The translations under genes were made by a program, and so were the position numbers. The notes under the pieces were generated by a model, which saw nothing but the letters and a program-made list of their open reading frames with translations, had not been told where the DNA came from and ran no database searches. Below, piece by piece: positions 45,269-55,514 of a stretch of DNA of 64,000 nt. Location: assembly GCA_949752735.1 (NCBI GenBank), contig OX457036.1:5177676-5241675 (forward strand). The letters run 5' to 3'. The stretch comes from Lumbricus terrestris (taxonomy: Eukaryota; Annelida; Clitellata; Crassiclitellata; Lumbricidae). Each line of letters starts with the position of its first letter. The stretch's first letter is position 1.

Positions 45269-48200
45269 CTGCAAAGCCACAAAGAAATGGTATTACCACT
45301 AACATTATGAATTGGCACTACCATTAGCATATTAACATAGAAATCTAAACTACCATGTACATCATGGAGATGGTATTACCACTTTCATAACAGATTGAAC
45401 TACGACATACATCATTTATCTGGCAATTATCTGTGCACACTATACAGCAGAAGTTGGCACTTGGCAACATAGGTACGTGAGCCTTTATCGTGTCACATAT
45501 TTTATATTTCAAATTATGTCCGAAAAAACAAACTAAAGGTCCATGTAACAAAGCTAATGGCGTAACAATAGTGTTTGTTGAACAAAAATCGTCATAATAC
45601 GCAATTATCTATTATCATTATAACAACATAACACTAGACGGAATACAATAAGAATAGCCAATAACGCAACAACAGTGTTGTAAACCAAAAGTACCGGTGT
45701 GTCAGTCCCTTTTGCTCTAACTTCCACTATGCAGAACCGTGTTTTCTCGGTGGTGGGACCCTCGACCTGGAATGGTCTTCCTCTGACCCTCCGCTCTCTT
45801 TGTAAAAATCCTTCTCAGGCTTTCCTCCCTCATCTTAAGACAGTTTTATTTGGCCGCGCTGAGGTTGGAAGCGCCTCTGAGTAGCCCCTTGAAGAGGCGC
45901 TATATAAATGCATCTAATAATGAATACTCAATTGGTATCTTCCTTGACCTTGCAAAGGCGTTTGATACTGTGGACCACAAAATACTTTTGTATAAACTTG
46001 AACACTATGGTATTAGAGATAATGCACTTCGATGGCTTAGTAGTTATTTGGGCAATCGTCTACAGCAGGTGCTTTGTAATGGAAAATTGTCTAACTTTCA
46101 AACTATAGAATTTGGAGTACCTCAAGGCTCTATCCTTGGTCCTCTCCTGTTTGTAATCTATATCAATGACCTCACAAATTCATCATCCATCTTACACTAT
46201 ATTCTATTTGCAGATGATTCTAATGTATTTTTATCGCATGCCTCCTATGATCAGCTTCTTCAGCTAGTCAATAATGAATTAATATCAGCTAGTGATTGGT
46301 TCAAGGCAAATAAACTTTCATTAAACCTATCTAAAACTAATTATATCATATTTCGTTCAAATAAAAAACCAATACCTATAACAAATAATGAGCTGCTTAT
46401 TGACAACAAAATTATTCCTCAAGTTTACACGACAAAATTCCTTGGCGTTCATATTGATCAGCACCTAAAATGGAAAGTCCATATAGACGAAATAAGTAAA
46501 AAAAATCAAAAAGCATAGGCATTATTAAGAGAGTCTCTTACTTGCTTCCCTCTCATGTGCTTATCAACCTATATTTCACCCTAGTCTATCCATACCTTAG
46601 TTACTCTAATTTAATTTGGACTTCTACCTATGATACCCATCTCCATGTTTTAAGGACCTTGCAAAAAAAGCCATACGAGTTATCACTAAATCCACTGTTA
46701 ACTGTCATACTGGTCCCCTATTTGCTGAGCATAAACTCCTAAATATTAAACAGATTAGATTCGAACAGACATCTCAATTTATGTATCAATACATCAATAA
46801 CCTCCTCCCTTCTTCCTTTGCTTCCTACTTCTCTCCTGCATTGCATCCTGGACTCACTAGAGGTAATAGAGACTTCAGTATTATTTTTGCTAAAACAAAT
46901 GTTCGGAAATTTTCCATTAAATTCCAAGGCCCTGTTATATGGAATAAAATTCCGATTCACATTCGTAAGGCTACTAACTTAACTCACTTTAAACACCTGT
47001 TACGTGTGTATACATTATGTAATGTTTTGTGTTAATAGCATGAGGGGTTACTCATGCTGATGCTGATTTATTTGATTGTTTGATTTCTTTTGCTTTTATT
47101 TAGTTCTTTCTCTGAATTTTTCCTGTAGTGTTTACTACATTAGTTTTTCGATAATTTTTTTTCTTTCCCTAGTTAAGTAATAACTAGGGAAAGAAAAAAA
47201 ATAATAATTAAGTAATCCCCCTCAAAGTCCGACCCACACCTCATAGCGGTGAGGGGTGTTAACAGCTTAGTAAGGGATTGCCTGCAGAGGCTATACCATC
47301 AGTGGTGAAAGTTCTGCTGAAGTACCACCCAGGGCGCTACGCGAGGTGGGAAGGCTCTGCAGGAACCCCGAAAAGCTGGCTAACGTGGGCGGCCAAGACC
47401 TGGGCAGTAGCAGGTCTTGTATCATGGTAAGGCGGAAGATGGTCTTTAGTAGCCATTAACGGTTTACACATGAAAAGGCTGTTCGAAGTGTAGATTATAC
47501 ATAAAGAACAGCCACTGCGAGGTGGAAAGACGAGGGAAGCTACAACCTTATTTTCCCAATCAGCAACATGGACAGTCACAGACACAACATAAAAAGTGGC
47601 GAAAGCATGTCCATGAAGCGACCAACCCTCGAATCGAGGATGGTTAAAGACAAGACAAGACAAGTTAAGTAATATCTCTGTAATATCTCCAATACTCCCT
47701 TCAGCTTTCACTTTCTCACTTCACTTTGTTATTTAGGCCCCTGCTTAGCGGGACTTGTCCCTTTTGGTGTGCCTATTTGCTCCCTCACTCTTATAACACC
47801 TATTCACTTTGAGTATTTTCTTATTGCGAATTATGTCTATACTTTGTTAAACATACATGTACAATTGAATTGTTGGGAACAATAAAAAACATGTCTATGT
47901 CTATGTCTAATGGCATCGTCCTATTTTCATAGCAGGAACTTGTCGATAACGAAGTTAGTGACGCAAAAAAGTGCATAACAAGGAAAAGCCGTCACAATGC
48001 GAGGTCCATAGAGCAAATTGATAATGCAGCATCAACAGTTAGCGACGTAATAATACTGTTTAGAACAACGAGATGTCCTCACAAGCATATTACACTCTGC
48101 ATGTGTCCTTTTGTTATGAATTTGTGAGATTGTCCCACAGTTTTTCAAAGAAAATATTTCTGAACAGAAACAGGGTCTAACACAGCCCTGTGCGGCTCCA

Positions 48201-50461
48201 AAAATCTGCAGCAGCACCTTTAGCATCCACCTTAATGCGGGGTATTATAGAGAACAGCGATACCAGACGCTGGGTCCAGCGTAGTCAAGCTACTGGACTG
48301 AACTGCAGCAGTATGCATAGCGAGACCGTCAGGAATCCATGCGTAGCCAACAAAACGGTGCTACGACACAAGACCAACTATCGAGCCTCCTTCTGGAAGT
48401 AAAAGTGCACTACCTTGACAGTCTCGGCCGCAGTAATACGGAGGATCCGGATAGCCTTCGTCTTTGCATCTGAAAATATCAAAATATCCCATCTCAGCGG
48501 CGCCCGCAGGATTTTTTTCTTGTACGCACAGAAATTTTCGATGGAGGGGCGAACAGGGAAAAATTTTCGTTAGGTCGCCGAAAAAACTGATGACCTTTTT
48601 TTTTTTAATCATCAACCTACAATTTTCCAAAAACATACCTTTTCTATCCGCCGAAAAAAATTATGACCTTTTTTTTTAGCTGCTGTACGCACTTGCGTAA
48701 GTGCGTATGCCTGCGGGCGCCGCTGTCCCAACTAAATGTAATCGAATGGACAATTACATTGTGCCAATAGCAGTGGTGTAAGATTTGAACTACTATATCG
48801 TGGCAATCTATTAATGGACCGAAAGCTTCGTCGATGTCAATGTAAATACAATGCTAAATACGAAACGCTTTCTCCTAAAAAATTATATGCTCGCATATTC
48901 CAAATAACAGTAAAAATAGCATAAAATTATCAACACCGAATACTTCGGTCACACGAAACTAGAACTAAAAAAGAAATTAAATCACAACCGATGAAGCAGT
49001 TAAGTAGGTATGACTAAACAAATGAAAGATTTAAATGAATACTCAAAATTAATGAATGAATGGTTGACTGGCCCATTGAATGAAATTCGATGAAAAACAC
49101 TACACCCCCAATCGGCCGTTTACATACACTAACGAATTAATGAACAAACCAACGGAACCCGCAATGATCGGATGAACTGAATGAGGAATTGAAAGTCATC
49201 GATTAATAATTACTAAATTAGCAATCACCGAACAAACTGCCTCAACAGCGACGAATCCACACTGTACCTAACAAAATAATGAATGAATAAATTCCTGAAC
49301 TATTAAATTGAAAAATTAATGGTTGGTTGAAAGAGTCGATAATTAATCAGCGATTGAAGTGGCCAACATTCAATCACTATTATCAGTCAATCATTCAAGA
49401 AATGGTACGTAGAATTACCTCCTGCACTTTTTGAACACCTTTGGCGCTGGTTCCTGTAGACCACAGTTCATGCACGTGCGAACGCTCTTGCCGTTTAGTC
49501 TGCTCAATGCCCTCTCTTGATCATCAGTTCCCTTCCCCACCTCGGATTCATTCATCATTACGTCCTTACAGGACCTGGTTTTCCTCTCAGTGGCTTTCAA
49601 TTCCTGCTTTGCACTGGACTTCTCTCTGGCTTTAGCTCTCTTTCTAGGATCAGATTTCTCCGCAGCTTTTGCTCTCTTTCTATGCACAGATCCATTCGTA
49701 GCTTTCGATTCCATCTTTGCATCAGAATCCTCAATGGCTTTAGCTCTCGTTCTAGAATCACATTCCTCAATACTCTTAGCTTTGTTGTTGGAAGCGGATA
49801 CTTCAGCGACTTTCGATTCCAGCTTTACATTAGATTTCTCTGTGGCCTTAGGCGTCTCCTTAGAATTGAATTGATCTGTAGCCTTAGCTTTCTGCATGGA
49901 ATCAGATTTCTCACTTGCTTTCAATAGCTTTTCTGTTGCTCTCAGTCGTTTCTCGGTGACCTTAAACTTGGTCCTTTTATAGAGCTCCTTCAACGTGTTG
50001 CAAGCTTTCGCATTCTGCTCCCAAGTTCTCTGGCTGATATTTTTCAAAGATCCTTCACTGTTAAAATCTTGTACAGGTATATTTACGCCATCCAGAGCTG
50101 GGATCCAAAGAAACGGGTTGGGTCTCTCATGCATCAAGGAGAGACACTTGATGATTCCGATGTCCCTCACAGGACCCCTGGCCGAAAAAGTGTCCTTGCC
50201 GTAAAAAACATAGACAACTTTTTGAACTCGTTTTGAATCATTTTTAAATTTCCAGTTGCTCCTGCGATCGTCTTCTGTTCCGACATACTTATCAAATTTA
50301 GGTGTATATGAGATTGTTACAATATACATGTCGGCTCCAGTCTTGATCAGCTCGCCTAGTCTGTCCCAATCGTCCTCTGTTGTTCTCATATCCATCCAGA
50401 CGTCTATTTCCTTTCCACCCTTCGAATCGGTGGCTTTGGACTTGATCTTTGCACCGCGAAA
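45198..50461 (-). CDS. MYND-like C6H2 zinc-finger protein, copy 4
   Basis: Exons: A 49419-50461, B 48414-48469, C 45198-45268; 367 residues from the Met at 50395 (MDMRTTEDDWDRLGELIKTG). N-terminal domain about residues 1-105, charged 12-residue repeats about 150-275, finger at the C terminus with ligands C308, C311, C324, C327, C339, C343, H352 and H356. The C327-C339 gap is longer than in classic MYND fingers and the last ligand is His, as in C6H2 fingers. Known MYND-type fingers bind partner peptides; the partner here is unknown. The repeats contain basic SxRKRAKA-like clusters that could act as nuclear localisation signals. This is the only copy with a plausible upstream exon (ending at 50762). 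Intron 2 holds LINEs and a SINE-like insertion. Confidence 0.85.
45690..45904 (+). mobile_element. L2-like LINE 3' end
   Basis: VVGPSTWNGLPLTLRSLC and LKTVLFGRAEVGSASE, stop, then TTGAAGAGGCGCTATATAAA. 5' truncated; no separate tail is seen because the next LINE begins at once. Confidence 0.85.
47154..47202. repeat. Palindrome, 21-bp perfect arms
   Basis: ATTTTTTTTCTTTCCCTAGT plus T, spacer AAGTAAT, then the exact inverse. The right arm is the first part of the insertion that follows. Confidence 0.93.
47182..47660 (+). mobile_element. Retroposon-like insertion with GACAA tail
   Basis: Flanked by AGTTAAGTAAT (47171-47181 and about 47662-47672) and ending in a GACAAGACAAGACAA run, as for a target-primed SINE or LINE tail copy. 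The body is non-coding; no clear A/B boxes were found. The first 21 bases are an inverted copy of the upstream flank. Confidence 0.65.
48414..48469 (-). CDS. Copy 4, exon B
   Basis: 56-bp exon, CKDEGYPDPPYYCGRDCQ, with a TATTTTCAG acceptor and GTAGTG donor. Confidence 0.87.
48495..48725. mobile_element. hAT-like MITE, CAGCGGCGCCCGCAGG ends
   Basis: Inverted CAGCGGCGCCCGCAGG and CCTGCGGGCGCCGCTG; targets TCCCATCT and TCCCAACT (one mismatch). It lies 25 bp from the exon B acceptor. Confidence 0.88.
48726..49418. other. No gene seen; copy 4 intron 1
   Basis: AT-rich, with AATGAATGAATGA-like words found in intron 1 of every copy (for example 5905-6000, 30180-30480, 60480-60900). Confidence 0.6.
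49419..50461 (-). CDS. Copy 4, exon A
   Basis: Open from a TTGATTTAG acceptor to a GTAATT donor. Successive units such as KSIEECDSRTRA, KAIEDSDAKMES, KATNGSVHRKRA and KAAEKSDPRKRA show the 12-residue (36-bp) period. Confidence 0.83.
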
Positions 50462-50761
50462 CTAAATCAAATCGTTACGACTGTCAAAGATGAAATAGTA
50501 AAGAACACACTAGTTTACATGCCTCTCTTGAAACTCTTCAGAAGCACACACGTAATTTTAGCAAAAACACGCTCAGGCGCGAAATCATAATTATGAAATC
50601 GTAGTCATAATTTAGCTACTTTTACACGTCCCTGTGAAACCTTATAAGAAACACGTCAGGAACTACTTCGAATAGTCGCAAAAATGATACATAACCCAAC
50701 TCTGGTTCATTACATTAAGCAAAATCCGAAACCGTAAAAATGCGACTTTAAAGTCGTTTAC

Positions 50762-50930
50762 CTTGGTAACAGGACAATTACACCCTGCACAATTGCCTCT
50801 GGACTTAACCTTCGGAAAATAACCCCATCCTGTACTGAATACCCAAAGGGCATTTGCCGCAGTACCCTCCTCACGTGCTGATGCAGAACACTCAAGAAGT
50901 AATAGCCATGGGGGATTTATATAATAATTA
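50762..50930 (-). promoter_or_regulatory. Candidate 5' exon and TATA-like box of copy 4
   Basis: An open stretch (RC end ...GNCAGCNCPVTK) runs to a GTAAAC donor in phase 0, compatible with the exon A acceptor. TATATAAAT lies upstream at 50915-50923. No in-frame Met was found, so it could be untranslated. The intron start is shared with unit 2, where the exon itself is replaced by a LINE end; in unit 3 it is deleted. Confidence 0.35.
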
Positions 50931-51089
50931 TATGCTTGATATGTCAGTAAGGAGATTTAATGTTATGTTTTATTATATGTAGACTGGCAAAATTAAGATA
51001 TAAACTGAACGAATAATATGTATACATAAGTGGTTCCCAGCCCGTGGCCCGCGGGCCAAAAGAATCGTATTTAGATAAAATTAATGTCC

Positions 51090-51605
51090 AGGCATGTGCT
51101 TAGCTCGGAGATGGAATGCCACTCCATGTGAAGGGACCTATCACAGCAAATGCTCGCATTGAACCAAGGCACACCAAAACACCAAATACGAGAGACAAAG
51201 AGGTAAAAACGGTCGGAGAATACCAAGGCCCAAGGGGAGACCATATGACGCACAGAGGATCGCGCCTATCGACGCAGAGATTATGGAGAAAAGACCACGT
51301 TGTGATTTGGAAACTAGAAGGATGATCCTATAATTATTGTATCCGAGAGGCGACAGCTTGATTGGGAGCCAGTGTAAGACTTCGACCATGTAGTGGAAAT
51401 GTGAGAAAGCGAGAAAGGCGTGCTGTGATCCTAGCAGCGGTGTTAAGACTGACTAGAGTTGGAGAGTAAAGACGGCGAGGGTATCGGATTGTCTGACGGC
51501 TGTCAGTCACCTTAACACGAAAATAGCCGGTGCGAATTTAATGTGAGATATGCCCAGTACGGTTTAATGATGACTCGAGAGTGACGCCTATATTTGGAAC
51601 ATTAG
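51090..51605 (-). mobile_element. LINE fragment (unit 4)
   Basis: The minus strand has MVEVLHWLPIKLSPLGY and NIGVTLESSLNRTGHISH-like RT C-terminal sequence, frame-broken. Counterpart of 21680-22100. Confidence 0.75.
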
Positions 51606-51955
51606 ATGAACTCTAATGTCCCCAATGAATCCTTTTTAAATCAATTCTCGAAGAGAAACCGGTTTTCGGTTAAACCGTAGTTTAGGCTGCTAAATTATTT
51701 GGCCATTTACCGAGGTTGCTAAATTATTTGGCCATTGCTAAATGTATATACAAGTAATTTCTGGATCGCCAGGTTCAATCCAGCTTCCATTTCAACTAAA
51801 AAAATGCCTTTATCTAGCTTCCATTTCAGCTATAAAATGCCTTTATCCCACTTCCATTTCTCAAGCGTTTTTCGTCAATCCAGCCTCCATTTCAGCTATA
51901 AAATGCCTTTATCCCGCTTCCATTTCTCGAGCGGTTTTTTTTTGGGGGGGGGGGC

Positions 51956-52161
51956 GGTAGAGTAGTGGTTAACACGCTGGCCAAGAGAGCGAGAGGTAGT
52001 GAGTTCGAGCCCCCGTTGGGCGGATTTGCTTTGTAGGCTGCCATCGGCGCCGTGTAATTACAAAGCTGTCTGTTCAGTTAGTAGTTAAGTTTAATTAAGA
52101 TTACTGCATAACTTGTAAATGTAAAGCGCAGTGCGTCTTGCAGGCGTTTAATTAAAGAAAA
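51956..52161 (+). mobile_element. SINE family A, near-identical to 9402-9615
   Basis: A box TGGTTAACACGCTGG, B box GAGTTCGAGCCCC and tail TTAATTAAAGAAAA; tail sequence continues at 52940 beyond the nested element. Confidence 0.87.
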
Positions 52162-52939
52162 GGGTGCGCTGACAAAACGGCGCAAGACAAAACGGCGCCG
52201 ACATAACGGCGCCGACAAAACGGCGCGGGAACAAAACGGCGCGATAACAAAACGGCGCCGACATAACGGCGCAAACTGAACTTAAAAAACAATGGTTTTA
52301 GTAGTTTAATAGCAGAAGCAGCAAAAATATATTCTAAATATCAATCCAACTTCCATAAATTTAGATTACTATTATTTTTCATCAATCCAGCTCCAATTTA
52401 AGCAAGAATATTTTCATTAATCCAGTTTCCATTTAAGCAAGATTATTTTCTTCAATCCAGCTTCCATTTAAACAAGAATATTTTCTTCACTCCAGCTTCC
52501 ATTTAAGCAAGACTATTTTCTTCAATCCAGTTTCCATTTAAGCAAGAATGTTTTCATTCATCCAGCTTCCATTTAAGCATGATTATTTTCTTCAATCCAG
52601 CTTCAATTTAAGCGAATTTTTTTCCATCAATCCAGATTCTATTTAAGGAAAAATGATTTTGTATCAATCCAACTTCTATTTTAAACGCATAGATGTATTC
52701 TGAATTGGTGTGCTCCTAGTTACCGGAATCCGGAACGATATAATCATAATCTTGAATTCGTAGTGAGTTTGCTCTTGAATAAGAAAACAATCACTAGACG
52801 GGTATCATAATCTTTGTACTGCGCCGTATTGTCGCGGCGTTTTGTCGGGGTACTTTGAATTGCGCCGTTCTGTCGGCGCCGTTTTGTCGGCGCCGTTATG
52901 TCGGCGCCGTTTTGTCCTGCGCCGTTTTGTTACAGCGCC
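52162..52939. mobile_element. Word-repeat, core-minisatellite element (GACAAAACGGCGCC)
   Basis: Ends are inverted arrays of about seven 14-bp words (GACAAAACGGCGCC, with GACATAACGGCGCC variants). 8-bp duplication AAAGAAAA (52154-52161, 52940-52947). The interior 52335-52690 has about eleven AATCCAGCTTCCATTTAAGC cores at 35-36 bp. Non-coding. Confidence 0.92.
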
Positions 52940-53499
52940 AAAGAAAAGATATTATTATTCTTATTATTTTTATTATTTTTCGCCAGTCCAGCTTCCATAT
53001 CTATATTGCCATTTTTCTTCTCGCGTTTTCAGTTTACATTGCTGCTTCCGGATGCAAATGTTCAGAAATTGGAACAGCGCGTTGTATGGCGCGCTATATT
53101 CAAGATTGGGGGTGTTTCTTAATTTAGCAACCTAAACTACGGGATATCGAAAATGAAAACAATTTAGCAACCTAAACTACGGTTTAACCCGGTTTTCCTC
53201 TCATTGCTATAAATTCAGCTATCAAACTGTCTAGACGGCTTATTGGTTCCGAATTATTGCTCGCAGTCTCGAAAAAGTCTGTCGTGCAGTTACATGTAAG
53301 CTAAGAGTAAGAGAGAATTTCGAACTTGCCGGACAGTCATATACCTTTAACCCACGTTTTGTGAGTACTGCCGATACATATTACATGCCTCCTTGGATGT
53401 AATATTAAATTTTCTCAACAGATCAAGCGTAATTATATTGACCTACACAAAAAGAATGCTCCACGACGCACTATAGATTTTTATTTTTATTCTTTTGTA

Positions 53500-53645
53500 T
53501 TATAGTAGACTATTATAGTTAATTTTTGGTTTTTACCGGCAGTTGTTGACGCGCCGCCATTTTCGTCTGGGTTGCCAAATATAAGAAATTCTTGGTCGCT
53601 AAACCACAGCAAAAAGTAGCCAACAGTCACACGAAAAAGTAAGTA
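53500..53645. repeat. Duplicated upstream block (unit 4)
   Basis: TTTTTACCGGCAGTTGTTGA, GCCGCCATTTTCGTC and AAAAAGTAGCCAACAG, the counterpart of 9195-9290. Confidence 0.7.
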
Positions 53646-53939
53646 AATAAGTAAGTATGGCCTTTATTACTCCGTTTGCAAATGCACAATGGGGCATTGA
53701 CAATATTATGATGCGATATAACACATGCATAGAAGTAATAATAAAGTATAGTAATATACACGAAAAGTAATGTAAAAGAAATGTTAATAAGTGTAAAGCA
53801 ATCCAGTAATGAAGCCCTTTTTTGTGAGAGTCAGAACGTGGAATTGTGAGGTTGTGTGAACGTGGACGCAGAGTGTTGTGATTCATGTACTGGTTAAAAT
53901 AGTGCAAAACTAATAGAGCGCGGTCGGCTTTGAGGGCTT

Positions 53940-54215
53940 CATATCTTTTAAAATGATGTCTGATGACTTGTACAAACTGGTTTCACAGCTGTACAAAAGG
54001 TTTTGAATCTTTCAAAAATAATGCATGGTAGCCGCGCAAACTGGTTTTACAGTTGTAACAACTGGTCTTACAGCTCTACTAACTGGTTTCATAGCATAAA
54101 CAGCGATGTGTGAGAGCTGTAAAACTCGTTTCTCAACTGCACAAACTGGTTTCTATCTTTAAAATGATGCCTGATAGCTGTACAAACTGATTTCACAGCT
54201 GCCCAAACCGGTTCT
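53940..54215. repeat. Minisatellite ACAGCTGTACAAACTGGTTT
   Basis: About eight irregular copies of ACAGCTGTACAAACTGGTTTC at 20-60-bp intervals. Non-coding. Confidence 0.7.
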
Positions 54216-54329
54216 GTGCATGTGGCGCATGTAGGTTCGAGGCACCGCCGATGTATGATGATGGACCAATCGCTGACCTTTGAACAACCCAAGCGTTAAT
54301 AGAAGCCACGATTGATGTCTGCTTGGCAT

Positions 54330-54445
54330 AGCATGCTTCTTTCTCGCTTAAAAACTGCCATATTTAGCCGTTGTTGGACTGGGAGCGCTTCTGAGTAGTT
54401 TACCTTGAAGGTGCGCTATATAAAAAGTCAATAATAATAATAACG
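54330..54445 (+). mobile_element. L2-like LINE 3' end
   Basis: GGGAGCGCTTCTGAGTAG, TTGAAGGTGCGCTATATAAA and an AATAAT tail. Confidence 0.8.
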
Positions 54446-55514
54446 AATCACGTGCATTCTTTCTCGCAGAAATTCAGACAGCTAGTTCTGGATGAAATTT
54501 TAGTTGAGACTTGAGAGTTGTGTGCTAGGTTGGAATGGTGCGCGCCGCACAGAGTCGGACTTTTTGATAAATCAAGTGAAATAAAGATGACAGTCACATA
54601 GCCTAGTAACCCTAGTCGTCTATAATTGAGGAGTTGAAATGCAGAACCTGATAACTCCACTTTTCACTATTCTGAGAAAAATGCAAAAAACTGAGAACAC
54701 TAAAATTTGACAAACCTGAAACAATATATGAATTCCTCTGTTTGTTTACAAGGTACCTGAGTTAATTAGACCACTTTTTGAAAATCCTGTCACTTTGGGA
54801 GAGGTTTTATGAAGATTTAAAATACGGAATTATCGGGTTTTGCACATCAAATCTCATTGTGCACCTGGTTTTGTAGGGCTGGAAGCGAGATAGCATAGTT
54901 TATTTTACTTCAACACTTTCCATAACTTAATTACAACTGCTATGGTTGACACAGACATGATTGGATTAATATATTGGGCCTATTTTAACATTTTCATGCA
55001 ACTTTTAGCATAAAGTCATTTTATGCAAAACCTTCAGCTTAATATCGGTTTTTTGGGTCCTTAAGCTGATACTTGCAAAAGCATGCGACTGTAGAAATTA
55101 GTGCGTGATTTGTCCCGATGAACAAACGACAGACCTAATGATTAGGCGGCGTAATCAATTTATGCAATGTAGGCCTAATGCGTGTGCGCTCGTCAAGGCT
55201 ACTTACTTACTTACCATGCACATAAGCTCAGGTTTTTTGCTTGTATGAACCTTTTGTTTACAGAAGTTTCGGTATAAACCCTTTGCCTTTCATTTACTAC
55301 ATTCTTTATTACCATTATAAATCAGAATACTATCAAAACTATCCCTAAATCGGTTCATTTTATTTTGTTCCGCTCGTCGTCCATTTTTGTTTACCGTAAG
55401 AAACGTCGGTTCTTATTGGTCAATGGAATTGTCTGGTGGCTTTCTATTGGTCGACGGATTTGCCAGGTTGTGCACGAAATATCAGCCTTCAGTTATCAGG
55501 TTTTGCATTACAAA
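54446..55514. other. No gene seen
   Basis: AT-rich linker between units 4 and 5; only short open frames, no splice-supported exon or bounded element. Confidence 0.5.

Larger units (their letters stand above)
45905..47905 (+). mobile_element. Jockey/CR1-like LINE, 5'-truncated
   Basis: Encodes FLDLAKAFDTVDHKILLYKL, FGVPQGSILGPLLFVIYIND, the FADDSNVF catalytic box, NKLSLNLSKTNYIIF, FLGVHIDQHLKWKVHIDEIS, then after a frameshift near 46518 the thumb and a GPVIWNKIPIHIRKATNLT end with a stop near 47034. Its 3' region has an insertion (47182-47660) and ends in TGTCTATGTCTATGTC repeats near 47890. It differs from the other LINEs in its motifs. Confidence 0.88.
51668..53189. mobile_element. Core-minisatellite element, GGTTAAACCGTAGTTTAGG ends, with nested SINE
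   Basis: Inverted ends of about 33 bp, with an internal second copy of TTTAGCAACCTAAACTACGG at the right. 8-bp duplication CGGTTTTC (51660-51667, 53190-53197). Cores at 51775-51940 and about 52985. A SINE and another element occupy 51956-52950. Confidence 0.88.

Noticed and set aside
51035..51070. Half of a CAGTGGTTCCCA-type hAT end (AGTGGTTCCCAGCCCGTGG)
   Set aside because: No partner end or duplication found nearby, so not listed as an element.
52335..52690. CRISPR-like array of regularly spaced repeats
   Set aside because: Repeats are degenerate, spacers are themselves repeated and AT-rich, and the context is a eukaryotic transposon.
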